From: an uncultured Desulfovibrio sp.
Lineage (GTDB): Bacteria; Desulfobacterota; Desulfovibrionia; Desulfovibrionales; Desulfovibrionaceae
Reading direction: 5' to 3'
DNA: 6,030 nt
NCBI GenBank assembly: GCA_947177085.1
Contig: CAMWTD010000139.1
Location: 1 to 6,030, forward strand
Shown here piece after piece: positions 5,895 to 6,030 of this stretch. The position numbers were made by a program, and so were the translations under genes. Every line of letters starts with the position of its first letter. Position 1 is the first letter of the stretch. The notes below the pieces were generated by a model, which was not told where the DNA came from, did no database searches, and was given only the letters and a program-made list of their open reading frames with translations.

Positions 5895-5905
5895 GAAAAA
5901 CACGT

Positions 5906-6030
5906 TCATTCCTCGGCGGGCGGAGGCGCGAAGGCCGCCGCCAGCGAGCGCAGTTCCGTCATCCTTTCTCTGGGGAGGGGGGCGACGCCGGCGAGGGGAT
6001 AGGGGCGCCCGAGATTGGCGTACTTGCCCT
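5906..6030 (-). CDS. C-terminal end of a probable DapA-family aldolase/dehydratase (partial)
   Basis: Only the last 40 codons are present; the gene continues past the right edge. The residues GKYANLGRPYPLAGVAPLPR followed by ERMTELRSLAAAFAPPPAEE and TGA (5908-5906) match the shape of the C-terminus of dihydrodipicolinate-synthase-family proteins: a G-x-P turn, then a P-L-x-P-L-like segment with an acidic/basic helix of the E-x-x-x-L-x-x-L type and a short disordered tail. This family holds aldolases and dehydratases acting on 2-keto acids and deoxy sugar acids through a Schiff-base Lys, which lies outside the window. It runs in the same direction as the transporter genes, 65 bases ahead of tctC, so it is probably part of the operon. 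Identification from 40 residues is tentative. Confidence 0.5.
   Translation of the reverse strand, partial: GKYANLGRPYPLAGVAPLPRERMTELRSLAAAFAPPPAEE

Noticed and set aside
5867..5900. Intrinsic terminator between the DapA-like gene and tctC
   Set aside because: The stem is strong, but the T-run lies before it in the direction of transcription, and no plus-strand gene ends here that would use it.
5841..5909. Longer tctC start at 5909 overlapping the upstream stop codon (ATGA)
   Set aside because: The overlap resembles translational coupling, but this start adds 23 residues ahead of a normal signal peptide, while the ATG at 5840 has a strong Shine-Dalgarno site.
4350..6002. 550-codon open frame on the plus strand across tctB and tctC
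   Set aside because: It is antisense to two well-identified genes, its composition is rich in Gly, His and Arg as expected from the complement of GC-rich codons, and it has no family motif.

Overview
The window looks like part of a bacterial chromosome carrying a catabolic/transport operon on the minus strand, flanked on its left by a decayed insertion sequence. It contains no rRNA or tRNA genes, CRISPR array or phage genes. The right two thirds are GC-rich with regular Shine-Dalgarno sites. The organism cannot be fixed from the sequence. A proteobacterium or desulfobacterium (for example a Desulfovibrio/Bilophila-type sulfidogen, or a beta-proteobacterium rich in TctC proteins) is a low-confidence guess from transporter type and composition.

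Layout in the direction of transcription (right to left, minus strand): (1) the last 40 codons of a probable DapA/dihydrodipicolinate-synthase-family aldolase or dehydratase (5906-6030, cut by the window edge); (2) tctC, the periplasmic solute-binding protein (4887-5840); (3) tctB, the small membrane subunit (4299-4769); (4) tctA, the large membrane subunit (2753-4258), so 2-4 form a complete tripartite tricarboxylate transporter (TTT); (5) an extended SDR, NAD-dependent epimerase/dehydratase-like (1810-2736), 16 bases behind tctA; (6) an amidohydrolase-2-like TIM-barrel protein (804-1658) after a 151-base gap. Positions 415-803 hold no gene I can support. Positions 1-414 hold the 3' end of a degenerate IS481-family transposase on the plus strand, with a nonsense codon and an apparent frameshift.

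How the genes may work together: the TTT system would import an organic acid or acid sugar. An SDR dehydrogenase, an amidohydrolase-2 (lactonase-like) protein and a DapA-type lyase are the kinds of enzyme seen in oxidative, non-phosphorylated sugar-acid pathways: oxidation to a lactone, ring opening, then dehydration/aldol cleavage. This is inference from gene content; the substrate is unknown.

Most noteworthy: the amidohydrolase-like protein lacks most of the canonical metal ligands; its gene contains a perfect 30-base palindrome so that both strands encode the same nine residues; and several intercistronic gaps carry GC-rich hairpins without U-tracts, including one directly after tctC, which may set unequal expression of the transporter subunits. 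I see no clearly new multi-gene defence or mobile system here.
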